From Syntrophomonadaceae bacterium (GTDB lineage Bacteria; Bacillota; Dethiobacteria; DTU022), in NCBI GenBank assembly GCA_007119615.1, contig SKPH01000044.1:1-37175 (forward strand): a stretch of DNA of 37,175 nucleotides, written 5' to 3'. The notes beneath the pieces are model-generated. The model had not been told where the DNA came from. It did not search any database and saw only the letters and a program-made list of their open reading frames with translations. Of this stretch, positions 10,518 to 19,375 are shown one piece after another. How positions within the stretch are numbered: position 1 is the first letter of the stretch; every line of letters starts with the position of its first letter. The position numbers were made by a program, and so were the translations under genes.

Positions 10518-11164
10518 TGGCCGTAACGGCAATAGTACCTGCCTATAACGAAGAGAAAACGATTGCCAGTGTCATAACGGCACTGAAGCAATCTCCGCTG
10601 GTTAAGAATATCATTGTAGTCAGCGACGGTTCCGAGGATGAAACCGTTAAGGAAGCTTCAAAATTCGAAGGTGTTACGATCATCGATATCCTCGAAAACC
10701 GGGGCAAAGGCGGAGCTGTTATGGCGGGGCTTCAACGCTGCAGCGATGAGATTATCCTGGTTCTCGATGCCGATCTGATCGGACTGACTCCGGAACATAT
10801 CGAAGACCTGTTGAGTCCGGTGATCAACGGAGAAGCGCTGATGTCGGTGGGATTATTTGAAAAAGGAAGAGCTGCAACAGATTTCGCTCAGAAAATGGCG
10901 CCATTTTTATCCGGACAGAGAGCTTTAAAAAGAGAACTGTTGGAAAGTATCTCCGACCTTGATCTCTCCCGTTTTGGAATTGAAGTTGCTTTACACCGCT
11001 ATGCTGATGAAAATGATATTGAAGCTGCAGAGGTTCAACTACCCGATCTCTCCCATGTTATGAAAGAAGAAAAACTCGGTTTTGGAAGAGGCGTTCTGGC
11101 CAGGGCAAAAATGTACTGGGAAATATTGAAATATATGATCAGGATCGGTAACAACTCCCGGTAA
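10517..11164 (+). CDS. Family 2 glycosyltransferase (DPM1 / glucosyl-3-phosphoglycerate synthase-like)
   Basis: VTAIVPAYNEEKTIASVI, NIIVVSDGSEDET, NRGKGGAVMAGL, LVLDADLIGL. Start overlaps the ispG stop (TAATG). Confidence 0.88.
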   Translation: MAVTAIVPAYNEEKTIASVITALKQSPLVKNIIVVSDGSEDETVKEASKFEGVTIIDILENRGKGGAVMAGLQRCSDEIILVLDADLIGLTPEHIEDLLSPVINGEALMSVGLFEKGRAATDFAQKMAPFLSGQRALKRELLESISDLDLSRFGIEVALHRYADENDIEAAEVQLPDLSHVMKEEKLGFGRGVLARAKMYWEILKYMIRIGNNSR

Positions 11165-11219
11165 TAGTAAAAATGCTCAGAAGCCTTGCGTAACGAGCTT
11201 ATTTATGATAAATTAATTT

Positions 11220-11263
11220 AGGTGAAATGGTTTTACCTGTCAAGGGTGGGGTTCCCCACTCTT
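11220..11263 (+). promoter_or_regulatory. Tandem hairpins in rimP-nusA operon leader
   Basis: HP1 AGGTGAAA-TGG-TTTTACCT (11220-11238); HP2 AAGGGTGGGGTTCCCCACTCTT (11242-11263). No clear T-run follows. Confidence 0.6.
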
Positions 11264-11288
11264 TCATGTTAATAAGGGTAAATTAAAG

Positions 11289-11786
11289 TTGAGGATCGGA
11301 ATTGTGAACCGAGAAGAAACCAGGAAAATTCTGATAGAATTGATCGAGCCGCTGGTTGAGAGCAAAGGATTTGAGCTGGTGCAGCTTGATTATACAACCG
11401 GTAAGCAGGGACATTTGCTCCTGTATATAGATCATCAAGATGGAATATCAATCGAAGATTGTGAACTTATCAGCTGGGCTGTTTCCGATCTGTTGGACGG
11501 ACATGATCCGATTGCCCATGCCTACACACTTGAAGTATCTTCACCGGGTCTGGAGCGACCGCTTACGAAGCCCGCGCACTTCGTCCGCTTCCGGGGCGAA
11601 AAGGTGAAAGTGAAAACCGCTGAGCCGATCGGAGGAAGCCGTAATTTCAGCGGCGTCCTGAGCAGCGCCGATGATCAACGGATCACGATAAAAAGAGATG
11701 ACGGCAGTGAAGCGCAAATACCGTATGCAGCGATCGCCAGGGCCAGACTATGTTATACAGGGCCGGCCAAAGACGGCTGTTTATAA
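11289..11786 (+). CDS. rimP: Ribosome maturation factor
   Basis: GFELVQLDYTTGKQGHLLLYIDHQDGISIEDCELISWAVSDLLD, YTLEVSSPGLERPLTKPAHFVRFRGEKVKVKT; immediately upstream of nusA. Confidence 0.95.
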   Translation: MRIGIVNREETRKILIELIEPLVESKGFELVQLDYTTGKQGHLLLYIDHQDGISIEDCELISWAVSDLLDGHDPIAHAYTLEVSSPGLERPLTKPAHFVRFRGEKVKVKTAEPIGGSRNFSGVLSSADDQRITIKRDDGSEAQIPYAAIARARLCYTGPAKDGCL

Positions 11787-11822
11787 TATAAATCAGAGTG
11801 AAAGGAGGTACAATAGAAGACG

Positions 11823-13160
11823 ATGAATAAAGAGTTATTTGCGGCAATAGAAATGTTGGAAAAAGAAAAAGGGATTAGCAAAGAGGTTCTCTTTGATGCC
11901 CTCGAAGTAGCTCTGGTTTCCGCCTATAAAAGAAACTTTCAGTCTGCTCCGGCTGTCCGGGTTACAGTTGACCGGGAGACGGGGGAAATAAAAGTTTTCT
12001 CGCAATTAAAGGTTGTGGAAGAAGTCGAATCCGACCAGCAGGAAGTTAACCTCTACGAAGCCCGGGTTTACGATCCTCATTGCCAGATTGGAGATATTGT
12101 CGAGATGGATGTTACCCCGCAGGAATTCGGCAGAATTGCGGCGCAAACTGCAAAACAGGTTGTAATACAGCGAATCAGGGAAGCGGAAAGAGAACTGATT
12201 TATGAAAACTTCGTCGACAGGTTGGAAGAAGTTATAACCGGACTGGTTCGACGTTTTGAGCAGAGAAATGTCATTATTGACCTGGGACGGACAGAAGCTG
12301 TTTTGCCGGTAGATGAGCAAATACCACATGAACGGTACCGCCAGGGCGAACGGGTAAAAACATTTATTCTCGATGTCAAAAAAACAACAAAGGGACCACA
12401 AATTATTGTATCCCGGACTCATACCGGTTTTTTAAAGAGACTATTTGAGATGGAAGTTCCCGAGATCTATGAAGGAATTGTCGAGGTTAAAGCTGCAGCC
12501 AGGGAAGCCGGGCATCGTTCCAAGTTGGCCGTAGTATCGAATAATAAAGATATCGATCCGGTCGGCGCCTGCGTAGGGCCGAAAGGAAGCCGTGTCCAGG
12601 CTATCAGCAATGAACTTAAAGGCGAAAAAATTGATATTGTCAAATGGAGTGAAGAATCTGAAGAATATATCGCCAACGCTCTGAGCCCGGCTAAAGTGTC
12701 ATCGGTAATTCTCGATACGGAAAATAAAACTGCAACAGTGATTGTTCCGGACAGCCAGCTGTCGCTGGCAATCGGAAAAGAGGGGCAGAACGCCCGCCTT
12801 GCAGCCAGGATCACCGGATGGAAAATAGATATATCCAGTGAAACCCAGTATACAGAGAAGAGTCTTTCGGCTATAGGCCTTTCTGATGACACCAACGGCA
12901 GCCAGGAGAGCGCAGGCGAACCCGCTGAGAAGGTAGATGCGGAGGCGACAGAAAGCGCTGCCGGTAATCAAGCTAGCCGGGATGTCGAAGAAGTCGAAGC
13001 CGGTGTTGAAGTAGAACAGGAAACTGTAAAAGGCGATACTGAAATTGATTCAGAGCGGGAAACTGAGGAAGATGAATCCGGAGCTAAAGAAAGTCCGGAA
13101 AATGAGGAAGATGATTCTGACGGCCAGGAATCGCCGGAGGAGGATTCAAAGAATGATTAA
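11823..13160 (+). CDS. nusA: Transcription termination/antitermination factor NusA with long acidic C-terminal tail
   Basis: N-terminal domain, S1 and KH domains (DPVGACVGPKGSRVQAISNELKGEKIDIV; LSLAIGKEGQNARLAARITGWKIDI), then a Glu/Asp/Ser-rich tail. Confidence 0.97.
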   Translation: MNKELFAAIEMLEKEKGISKEVLFDALEVALVSAYKRNFQSAPAVRVTVDRETGEIKVFSQLKVVEEVESDQQEVNLYEARVYDPHCQIGDIVEMDVTPQEFGRIAAQTAKQVVIQRIREAERELIYENFVDRLEEVITGLVRRFEQRNVIIDLGRTEAVLPVDEQIPHERYRQGERVKTFILDVKKTTKGPQIIVSRTHTGFLKRLFEMEVPEIYEGIVEVKAAAREAGHRSKLAVVSNNKDIDPVGACVGPKGSRVQAISNELKGEKIDIVKWSEESEEYIANALSPAKVSSVILDTENKTATVIVPDSQLSLAIGKEGQNARLAARITGWKIDISSETQYTEKSLSAIGLSDDTNGSQESAGEPAEKVDAEATESAAGNQASRDVEEVEAGVEVEQETVKGDTEIDSERETEEDESGAKESPENEEDDSDGQESPEEDSKND

Positions 13161-13440
13161 GAAGCGTAAGATTCCTTTACGCGTCTGTATCGGATGCCAG
13201 GAGAGGAAGCCTAAAAAAGAGTTGGTTCGGATCGTAAGAACCCCCGAAGGGAAGGTTGCCCTCGACCTGACCGGCAAAAAGCCGGGTCGGGGTGCTTATA
13301 TCTGTCAACTGGAATCCTGCCTGAAAAAAGCGATTAAGGGTAAGCGCCTGGAAAAGAACCTGCAGATGCCGATTTCTAATGATCTGGTCGCTGATTTAAC
13401 GGAATCAATTGAAAAAAAACCGGAAGTTGAAGGATGCTAA
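13153..13440 (+). CDS. rnpM: YlxR/RnpM family RNA-binding protein
   Basis: MIKKRKIPLRVCIGCQERKPKKELVRIVRTPEGKVALDLTGKKPGRGAYIC; likely ATG at 13153 overlapping the nusA stop, not the ORF-track start at 13045. Confidence 0.92.
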   Translation: MIKKRKIPLRVCIGCQERKPKKELVRIVRTPEGKVALDLTGKKPGRGAYICQLESCLKKAIKGKRLEKNLQMPISNDLVADLTESIEKKPEVEGC

Positions 13441-13472
13441 CGGGGAGGGCTTACCTTATGGAGGTGTATTAG

Positions 13473-15581
13473 ATGAGCAAGGTTCGGGTTTATGAATTAG
13501 CAAAAGAGCTGGGGACAACCAGTAAAAAATTGATCGAGGTAATGGAAAGTATGGATATTAGCGTTAATAACCATATGAGTACTTTATCTGATGATGAAGC
13601 GAAGAAAGTGATGGCGATCCTGACCGGCCAGGCTGGAGGAAAGCCGTCCAAAGAGGTGCCAAAAGAGAAAGCAGCTGAAAAAAAGACTGCAAATAAAGAA
13701 GCTGTGAAGACAAAACCTGCCCCTGCAGCGCCCAGGAAAAAAGAAAAACCGAAAGCCGAGGAAAAGGCGGCTCCCAGCCGCAAAGCGCGCAAAGCTATCC
13801 AGGAAGAAAAAAGAGCGGCGGCTCTGAAAGCGAAAAAGCCGAAAATCAGGCTGGAAGGCCAGGTCACAGTTGGAGAGCTGGCCGATCACTTTGAGACTCC
13901 CGCGACTGAACTGATCACCTACTTAATGGAAGTGGGTGTTATTGCCAATCTTAATCAACCGCTGACGCCCGAATCAGTCGATATCCTGGCGGAAGAATAC
14001 GGTTTTGAGGTTGATTATATTGAAGATCCGGTCGAGGAAGAGCTTTTAGCCCTGGATGAAGAAGACACGGAAAACGAAGTTCCCCGCAAGCCGGTGGTAA
14101 CCGTTCTCGGCCATGTTGATCACGGCAAAACCTCACTGCTCGATACGATTAGAAGCGCCAAGGTAACTGCCGGGGAGGTAGGTGGAATTACTCAGCATAT
14201 CGGCGCCTACGAAGTTGAGGTTAATGATAAGAAAATTGTCTTTCTGGATACTCCCGGGCACGAAGCGTTTACTGCAATGCGGGCCAGGGGAGCACAGGTA
14301 ACGGATATAGCTGTACTGGTTGTAGCTGCTGACGACGGTGTAATGCCCCAGACTATCGAGGCTATTAACCATGTTAAGGCTGCCCAGGTTCCAATCCTGG
14401 TGGCTATAAATAAAATTGATAAGCCTGACGCTAATCCGGACCGGGTCAAGCAGCAGCTTTCCGATCACGGCCTGGTTTCTGAAGAATGGGGCGGAGACAC
14501 AATATTTGTCCCCGTGAGCGCTGTTAGAGGCGACGGAATTGAAGAACTTTTAGAAATGATCCTGCTGCTGGCCGAAGTAAGCGAGCTCAAAGCAAACCCG
14601 GATCGAGCTGCACGGGGCACGGTTATTGAAGCCAAACTGGACCGGGGCCGCGGACCTGTGGCTACTGTCCTGGTACAGGATGGAATCCTCAGGGTGGGCG
14701 ATCCGATTATCTGCGGATCGATCGCCGGAAAAGTCAGGGCCATGGCCAGCGACCTCGGTGAAAGACTTGACGCTGCCGGCCCGTCTACACCGGTTGAAAT
14801 AATCGGTCTTAACGATGTCCCGATGGCAGGTGACCGTTTCCAGGTGGTCGGCGACGATCGGATCGCCAGGCAGGTAGCTAGCAAGAGAGCTTCCAAATTA
14901 AAAGAAGCAAGCAGGCGTGTCCAGAGGGTAACCCTGGAAGACCTTTTCAAGCAGATCCAGGAAGGTGAAGTCAAAGATTTAAACCTGGTTATTAAGGCTG
15001 ATGTGCAGGGTTCGGTTGAAGCAGTACAGGATGCACTTTCCAAGCTTAGCCTGGAGGAAGTGCAGATCAAAATCATTCATACCGGGGTCGGGGCCATTAA
15101 CGAATCGGACATTATGCTTGCCTCGGCATCTAACGCCATCGTAATCGGCTTTAATGTCAGGCCGGACAGCAACGCCCGCCGGCTGGCTGAACAGGATCAG
15201 GTTGATGTTCGCCTTTATAGAATTATTTATGAAGCGATTGAGGATATTAAGGCTGCTGTGACCGGTATGTTGAAACCGGTAATGAAAGAGGTTATCCTGG
15301 GCCAGGCTGAAGTGAGGGAGCTCTTTAAAGTCTCCCGCCTGGGCAATATTGCCGGCTCATACGTTACTGAAGGAAAAATAACCCGTAATGCCATGATCAG
15401 GGTGATCAGGGATGGAACGGTGATCCTTGATTCAGGACGGATAGATTCGCTCAAACGCTTTAAAGACGATGTTCGTGAAGTATCGGCCGGCTACGAATGC
15501 GGTATATTAATCGAGAATTTTAACGATCTCGACGAGGGAGATATCATAGAAGCCTACGTAATGGAACAGGTGGCTCGCTAA
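13473..15581 (+). CDS. infB: Translation initiation factor IF-2
   Basis: [24 protein letters not shown]; basic linker; [61 protein letters not shown]. Confidence 0.98.
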   Translation: MSKVRVYELAKELGTTSKKLIEVMESMDISVNNHMSTLSDDEAKKVMAILTGQAGGKPSKEVPKEKAAEKKTANKEAVKTKPAPAAPRKKEKPKAEEKAAPSRKARKAIQEEKRAAALKAKKPKIRLEGQVTVGELADHFETPATELITYLMEVGVIANLNQPLTPESVDILAEEYGFEVDYIEDPVEEELLALDEEDTENEVPRKPVVTVLGHVDHGKTSLLDTIRSAKVTAGEVGGITQHIGAYEVEVNDKKIVFLDTPGHEAFTAMRARGAQVTDIAVLVVAADDGVMPQTIEAINHVKAAQVPILVAINKIDKPDANPDRVKQQLSDHGLVSEEWGGDTIFVPVSAVRGDGIEELLEMILLLAEVSELKANPDRAARGTVIEAKLDRGRGPVATVLVQDGILRVGDPIICGSIAGKVRAMASDLGERLDAAGPSTPVEIIGLNDVPMAGDRFQVVGDDRIARQVASKRASKLKEASRRVQRVTLEDLFKQIQEGEVKDLNLVIKADVQGSVEAVQDALSKLSLEEVQIKIIHTGVGAINESDIMLASASNAIVIGFNVRPDSNARRLAEQDQVDVRLYRIIYEAIEDIKAAVTGMLKPVMKEVILGQAEVRELFKVSRLGNIAGSYVTEGKITRNAMIRVIRDGTVILDSGRIDSLKRFKDDVREVSAGYECGILIENFNDLDEGDIIEAYVMEQVAR

Positions 15582-15640
15582 ACAGTTCTTACTGTCAGGG
15601 TTCATATGCCGCATTAAAGGTGAAGCGGGAGGTTGAAAAG

Positions 15641-16006
15641 GTGTCGGAAAACAGGGTCAGGCGGGTTGCCGAACAGGTTAAGAAAGATGTAAGCCAGATA
15701 ATTCGCAGCGAGATGAAAGATCCCCGTGTAGCCGGGATAACAAGCGTAACAGATGTTGAGCTTACGAAAGATTTACGTTATGCAACGATCTATGTAAGCA
15801 TCTACGGCTCTGAACTGGAGAAAGAGGAAACGCTGTTAACATTGACGAAAGCTACGGGTTTTATACGCTCCGAAATCGGCAAGCGAATTAAGCTCAGATA
15901 TACGCCGGAAATTACATTTTTACTGGATGAATCCATGGAATACGGAGCTCATATCGAAAAGGTTCTTAAATCGCTGAAAAAAGAAGAGAACACCGACAAT
16001 GACTGA
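15641..16006 (+). CDS. rbfA: Ribosome-binding factor A
   Basis: VSENRVRRVAEQVKKDVSQIIRSEMKDPRV...SVTDVELTKDLRYATIYVSI; GTG at 15641 follows gggaggt; the ORF track extends to 15620. Confidence 0.92.
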   Translation: MSENRVRRVAEQVKKDVSQIIRSEMKDPRVAGITSVTDVELTKDLRYATIYVSIYGSELEKEETLLTLTKATGFIRSEIGKRIKLRYTPEITFLLDESMEYGAHIEKVLKSLKKEENTDND

Positions 16007-16970
16007 TCGGGAAAAGATCATTAAAAGGCTGAAAGAAGAAGATAAATTTATTTTGATTTCACATATGCTTCCTGATGGGGACAGTATCGGCTCTCTGCTG
16101 GCCATGGGTGAAGGGCTGCGGAGATCAGGTAAAAAGGTTACCCTGATTACTCCCGGACATATTCCCCGTAAATACACATTTTTAAAGGGTTCTGAGCGTG
16201 TTAAGCATGAAGTTCTGATTGACGATCCTGCTATACCTGTCATTGTGCTTGACAGCAGCGATCCTGAACGGCTTGGTCTGCTAAGAGATGAGATTATGAA
16301 AAGCTCCGAGGTCTTCAATATTGATCATCACGTAACCAACCAGCGTTTTGGAACCCTGAACTATGTTGATCCGGAGGCAGCGGCCACCGGGGAAATTATT
16401 TATCATATTTTAGAAGATCTTGAAGTTGAGATTGACGAAAATATTGCCGAGGCTCTTTATGTCGCAATTTCTACAGATACCGGTTCTTTTAAATATGACA
16501 ATACCACTCCAAATACTCACCGGGTTGTCGCCACTTTACTGGAAAGCGGCATCAGCCCGGGAACCATTTCCAGCATGATTTTTGACGAACGGCCGCTCTC
16601 ATTTTATATTTTACTTAAAGAGGCCCTGTCTACCCTGGAACTGTATGAGAGTCGCAGGCTGGCGGTAATGACTTTGAGCAAAGATATTAAGGATAGAAGT
16701 GGAGCGACATCAGATGATCTTGAAGGGATCGTCAACTATACCCGTAATATCGAAGGAATTGAACTGGGCATACTTTTCTATCTGGATAATCAGGGCGAAA
16801 TCAAAGTAGGATTCCGCTCCAAATCGCTTGATGTCAGTATCCTGGCCGGAAAATTAAACGGCGGCGGACATATCCGGGCCGCGGGAGCACGAATCGAGGG
16901 TGACTTTGAAACAGTCAAAGATAAAGTTATTGCCGAAGCCTGTAAAATGCTGAAAGAGCTTTCGGCCTGA
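15999..16970 (+). CDS. nrnA: DHH/DHHA1 family bifunctional oligoribonuclease/PAP phosphatase
   Basis: ILISHMLPDGDSIGSLLAMGEGL, NIDHHVTNQRFGTLNYVDPEAAATGEI, KLNGGGHIRAAGARI; overlaps the end of rbfA by 8 nt. Confidence 0.93.
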   Translation: MTDREKIIKRLKEEDKFILISHMLPDGDSIGSLLAMGEGLRRSGKKVTLITPGHIPRKYTFLKGSERVKHEVLIDDPAIPVIVLDSSDPERLGLLRDEIMKSSEVFNIDHHVTNQRFGTLNYVDPEAAATGEIIYHILEDLEVEIDENIAEALYVAISTDTGSFKYDNTTPNTHRVVATLLESGISPGTISSMIFDERPLSFYILLKEALSTLELYESRRLAVMTLSKDIKDRSGATSDDLEGIVNYTRNIEGIELGILFYLDNQGEIKVGFRSKSLDVSILAGKLNGGGHIRAAGARIEGDFETVKDKVIAEACKMLKELSA

Positions 16971-16982
16971 AGGAGCGGTCCT

Positions 16983-17897
16983 GTGGATGGAATAATTGTT
17001 GTAAACAAGTCCGCCGGAATCACTTCACACCGCGTCGTTCAAATGATCCGCAGGCTTTTTCCCGGTGTCCGGGCTGGACATACAGGCACTCTCGATCCAA
17101 CGGCTACCGGTGTATTGCCGGTTTGCCTGGGACGGGCCACCCGGCTTTCCGAGTATATAATTGAGCTGCCGAAAACATACCGGGCTGAAATTGTTCTCGG
17201 CAAAACCAGTGATACCGAAGATGCTGCAGGCCGAATCACTGAAGAAGCCGCAATTCCTTCACTTGGCCGCAGGCAAATTGAAACAATAATCAGCAGCTTT
17301 ACAGGGTCTATAGAACAGCTGGCGCCGCTTTATTCGGCTGTTAAATACAGGGGAAAGCCTTTGTACTACTGGACCAGGCGGGGTGAAACAGTGCCCCGCA
17401 AAATCCGAAAGGCCAAAATATACAGCATTGATCTGCTTGATTTTAACCCGGAACGGGAACCCCACCTGGTTTTGGATGTACACTGCTCAAGAGGAACCTA
17501 CATCCGGACCCTGGCGGCTGACATCGGCAAAGCGATAGGCTGCGGCGCATACCTTTCCGCCCTGAGCAGGTCGGCAGTCGGACCCTTTACCCTGAAAGAG
17601 GCACTGAAGATCGAGGAAATAGAAAACCTCCTTGACTCCGGAAGCGGTGATCAGGTAATTTTGAAGATGGATTCGGCATTGATAAATTTTCCCAGGATCG
17701 ATCTTAACCAGGATCAAGTTGAAACTTTGAGGCAGGGGAAACATCTAACACCCGAACAATCCAAACAGCTCGAAAATTATACGGCTGATCTGCCGATCAG
17801 AGTTTATGATCCGGATGGTAACTTTAAAGCGCTGGCCTGCCGAATTTCAACCGAAGACGACTTTAGCCTTAAAACGCTGAAATATTTAGCTGATTAA
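16983..17897 (+). CDS. truB: tRNA pseudouridine(55) synthase
   Basis: GIIVVNKSAGITSHRVVQMIRRLFPGVRAGHTGTLDPTATGVLPVCLGRATRLSEYI, GTYIRTLAADIG; GTG start. Confidence 0.96.
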   Translation: MDGIIVVNKSAGITSHRVVQMIRRLFPGVRAGHTGTLDPTATGVLPVCLGRATRLSEYIIELPKTYRAEIVLGKTSDTEDAAGRITEEAAIPSLGRRQIETIISSFTGSIEQLAPLYSAVKYRGKPLYYWTRRGETVPRKIRKAKIYSIDLLDFNPEREPHLVLDVHCSRGTYIRTLAADIGKAIGCGAYLSALSRSAVGPFTLKEALKIEEIENLLDSGSGDQVILKMDSALINFPRIDLNQDQVETLRQGKHLTPEQSKQLENYTADLPIRVYDPDGNFKALACRISTEDDFSLKTLKYLAD

Positions 17898-17955
17898 TTA
17901 CGTTTGACAGAACAACGGATATAAAATTGATTATCCTCTGAAAGGTGATTGAAGG

Positions 17956-18951
17956 ATGGAATTGATTAACGGCGCCGGCCGCCTGCCGGCACATGCCCGG
18001 CCGCTATACCTGGCCCTTGGTAATTTCGACGGTGTCCACCTCGGACACCAGTCGATTATCCGGAGCGCCGTTAACAGCGCCAACAGGGAGAATGGCCTTA
18101 GCGCAGTTATGGTTTTCGATCCGCACCCGTTGATTGCGTTACAGTCTGACAATCCTCCGGCTTTACTGACCGATATTGTCGACAGGGCGGAAATTATGGC
18201 CGAATTGGGCCTCGACTACATGATTATACAGCCCTTTGACGATAAGATTGCTTCACTGTCTCCCGAGCAGTTTGTCCGCCAAATCTTAAAGGATAAACTT
18301 GACGCCAGGGAGGTTTTTATCGGACCCGATTATTCCTTTGGCCGAAAGGGAGCAGGCAGTTCCGACACACTTTGTCACTGGGGTAGAGAGCTGGGTTTTA
18401 GCGTAAAAATAAGTCCGATGGTGAAGCATAAAGGTGTTGAAGTGAGCAGCTCAATGATCAGGTCCCTGCTATTGGCCGGCAAAGTCAACGAGGCTGCCGA
18501 CCTTCTGGGTTATTATTTTTTCAGGCAGGGCAAAGTGATTTCAGGCCACGGTATCGGGAAAAAATTGGTATACCCTACAGCAAACATTTCCGCCAATCCG
18601 CGCCTGATTTGGCCGGGAAAAGGAGTATACTTTACCGCTGTAGGAAAATTGAACGGCGGTCTTCTGTACGGAGTAAGCAATGTAGGTTCCAGGCCGACAT
18701 TCTCACATTTTGACATTACGGTCGAAACGCATATAATTGATTTTCAGGATATAATTTATAACCGCGAGATACGCCTTTGCTTTCTGGAAAAGTTGAGGGA
18801 AACCCGGACGTTTACATCGGCCGCCAGGTTGAAAGAACAGATTGGCAGGGATATCGAACAGGGCAGGTATTTAATTGGCAAATATATGCAGGAAACAAAT
18901 GGCAGCGGCAAATCTTTACAAGCAGGTTGTTCTGTGCTAAGATCTCAATAG
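17956..18951 (+). CDS. ribF: Bifunctional riboflavin kinase / FAD synthetase
   Basis: YLALGNFDGVHLGHQSII, VMVFDPHP, FIGPDYSFGRKGAGS, GKKLVYPTANI, GVSNVGSRPTF. Confidence 0.95.
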   Translation: MELINGAGRLPAHARPLYLALGNFDGVHLGHQSIIRSAVNSANRENGLSAVMVFDPHPLIALQSDNPPALLTDIVDRAEIMAELGLDYMIIQPFDDKIASLSPEQFVRQILKDKLDAREVFIGPDYSFGRKGAGSSDTLCHWGRELGFSVKISPMVKHKGVEVSSSMIRSLLLAGKVNEAADLLGYYFFRQGKVISGHGIGKKLVYPTANISANPRLIWPGKGVYFTAVGKLNGGLLYGVSNVGSRPTFSHFDITVETHIIDFQDIIYNREIRLCFLEKLRETRTFTSAARLKEQIGRDIEQGRYLIGKYMQETNGSGKSLQAGCSVLRSQ

Positions 18952-18957
18952 ACTGAA

Positions 18958-19004
18958 CCGTGTGCCAGGTATAACGACAACCCGACGTTTTACTCGGCAG
19001 ACGG
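18958..19004 (+). promoter_or_regulatory. Long interrupted hairpin in rpsO leader (candidate S15 autoregulatory element)
   Basis: CCGTgTGCCaGGTAtAACG-ACAACCCGA-CGTTtTACTcGGCAgACGG: four 4-bp blocks separated by single mismatches, 10-20 nt upstream of the SD. Confidence 0.55.
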
Positions 19005-19035
19005 CGATTATAAAAAGGGAGGCATTATCTAGATT

Positions 19036-19302
19036 ATGTTGGATCAAGACCGTAAATTGGAGATTATCGATCTCTACAAAAGGCACGAAGGAGACACCGG
19101 TTCACCTGAAGTTCAAATTGCACTCCTCACGGAGCGTATCAATTACCTCACTGAACATTTGAAAACCCACAAAAAAGATTATCATTCGCAGCGCGGTTTA
19201 TTGAAAATGGTCGGCCGGAGAAGGGGCCTGCTGAATTATCTGCGCGACAGGTCACCGGAACGTTACCAGGCAATCCTTGGCAACCTGGGATTAAGGAAGT
19301 AA
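19036..19302 (+). CDS. rpsO: 30S ribosomal protein S15
   Basis: [53 protein letters not shown]. Confidence 0.97.
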   Translation: MLDQDRKLEIIDLYKRHEGDTGSPEVQIALLTERINYLTEHLKTHKKDYHSQRGLLKMVGRRRGLLNYLRDRSPERYQAILGNLGLRK

Positions 19303-19312
19303 CAGTTTAATC

Positions 19313-19337
19313 AGCACGGGGTCTCTCCCCGTGCTTT
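19313..19337 (+). terminator. Hairpin after rpsO (weak terminator or pnp leader hairpin)
   Basis: AGCACGGGG-TCTCT-CCCCGTGCT perfect 9-bp stem; only a short T-run follows. Confidence 0.6.
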
Positions 19338-19375
19338 AAGTTAATTTAAGAGTAGTTGAGAGGAGTAATAAGTAG

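Noticed and set aside
14465-15076. 203-aa antisense ORF within infB (also 7299-7949 in dxr, 29603-30268 in cinA, 12467-12895 in nusA)
   Set aside because: Fully antisense to strongly conserved genes; compositionally biased (Ser/Arg/Leu rich) products with no recognisable domains; typical shadow ORFs of codon usage.
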